Assembly (NCBI GenBank): GCA_964057225.1
Contig: OZ059900.1
Span: forward strand, 8,752,501 to 8,816,500
Origin: Auanema rhodensis
Taxonomy: Eukaryota; Nematoda; Chromadorea; Rhabditida; Rhabditidae
Length of the DNA: 64,000 nucleotides
Direction: 5' to 3'
Shown: one piece after another, positions 63,156-64,000 of the stretch
Position numbering within the stretch: position 1 is the stretch's first letter
How the letters are laid out: the number at the start of each line of letters is the position of its first letter
Notes under the pieces: generated by a model
Told to the model about the DNA's origin: nothing
The model's database searches: none
The model's input: only the letters and a program-made list of their open reading frames with translations
Position numbers and translations under genes: made by a program

Positions 63156-64000
63156 CTATATGAACATTCTTTGACAGTATTTCATACATTTAGTCGTTTT
63201 AGAAGAAAAAAATATGCTTAAGATCAAAAGTTTGACTGATTTTGCCAAAATGCCCTTCAATCCCCAAAAAACCAATAATTCTTGATATTTTCGGTCCTTT
63301 TTGACCAAAGTGGTTAAAATTGAACATATATATGTAAAAATAGTCAAAGTTAATGAATCCTGAATTTCAAATCCATATCTCAAAGGGTCTGATCAAAACA
63401 TACAGTTTTCACGAGTTTTGTACCCAAAATCGTTGAATATATGGCGTTTTGAGCATAAAAAGGCCCATATTTCAATCAGTTTTGATATTCGTGCAAAATA
63501 CACCTATATGAACATTCTTTGACAGTATTTCATACATTTAGTCGTTTTAGAAGAAAAAAATATGCTTAAGATCAAAAGTTTGACTGATTTTGCCAAAATG
63601 CCCTTCAAACCCCAAAAAACCAATAATTCTTGATATTTTCGGTCCTTTTTGACCAAAGTGGTTAAAATTGGACATATATATGTAAAAATAGTCAAAGTTT
63701 ATGAATCCTGAATTTCAAATCCATATCTCAAAGGGTCTGATCAAAACATACAGTTTTCACATGTTTTGTACCCAAAATCGTTGAATATATGGCGTTTTGA
63801 GCTTAAAAAGGCCCATATTTCAATCAGTTTTGATATTCGTGCAACATACACCTATATGAACATTCTATGACAGTATTTCATACATTTAGTCGTTTTAGAA
63901 GAAAAAAATATGCTTAAGATCAAAAGTTTGACTGATTTAGCCAAAATGTCCTTCAAACCCAAAAAACCAATAATTCTTGATATTTTCGGTCCTTTTTGAC
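63156..64000. repeat. 8-monomer HOR, copy 4, cut by the window end
   Basis: U1 (63156, the CTTTGACAG version as in copy 2), U2 (63504) and the first part of U3 (63852, with the 1-bp deletion at 63958-63960) are present. The HOR therefore continues beyond the window. Together, copies 3-4 reproduce the two alternating U1 versions of copies 1-2. Confidence 0.9.

Larger units (their letters stand above)
1..64000. repeat. 348-bp satellite DNA array, about 184 monomers, filling the window
   Basis: The same 348 bp unit recurs head to tail from the first to the last base, always in one orientation. For example, TATATATGTAAAAATAGTC begins at 1 and its homologues follow every 348 bases. Phase is exact to about 28.8 kb. 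It then shifts by +2 once, by -1 at four places and by -3 at three places, all inside otherwise normal monomers. Copies differ mainly by single-base substitutions at a limited set of sites. There is no spacer, transposon, unrelated insertion or inverted segment. Both ends are cut by the window, so the true array is longer. Known biology: AT-rich arrays of about 170 or 340-360 bp monomers are typical of centromeric or heterochromatic satellites in plants and insects. Chromosomal location and species are not shown by the sequence. Confidence 0.99.

Noticed and set aside
1-64000. CRISPR array or bacterial direct-repeat locus
   Set aside because: The repeat unit is 348 bp with no unique spacers and no cas genes; every base belongs to a repeat copy.

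Overview
The whole 64 kb window is one uninterrupted head-to-tail satellite DNA array. I see no protein-coding gene, RNA gene, transposon or CRISPR array in it. The monomer is 348 bp and about 30% G+C (counted on the first monomer). About 184 copies follow one another in the same orientation. Neighbouring copies differ at only a few sites, so phase is kept across the window except for a handful of 1-3 bp indels. This is the organisation of eukaryotic nuclear centromeric, pericentromeric or subtelomeric heterochromatin, and the length (2 x 174 bp) suits a dinucleosome unit. I do not recognise the family. A plant or insect source is plausible, but the sequence alone does not decide it.

Layout, using recurrent diagnostic variants. 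(I) 1-8.9 kb: loosely ordered monomers, with a 3-monomer repeat near 6.1-7.8 kb. (II) 8.9-24 kb: monomers marked by CAATGACGG, GATCCAAAGG, TTTTTTGACAG and TTTTTAACC variants, forming 4-, 6- and 9-monomer arrangements. (III) 24-28 kb: a 4-monomer, 1392 bp higher-order repeat (HOR). (IV) 28-46 kb: a 9-monomer HOR (3132 bp) that gives way to a 7-monomer HOR (2436 bp), including a 6-monomer deletion derivative. (V) 46-64 kb: an 8-monomer HOR of 2780 bp, tagged by a 1-bp and a 3-bp deletion, nested in a larger duplication whose copies lie 10,432 bp apart.

Nothing here acts as an operon or pathway. The biological content is the array's structure: nested HORs, one-monomer expansions and contractions, mosaic monomers from unequal exchange, dispersed copies of the same 4-monomer block, a largely invariant ~100 bp core in each monomer, and short palindromic and A-tract features. 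The many 63-codon minus-strand open frames are repeat shadows. They start at TTG, and a common A-to-G variant removes that start.
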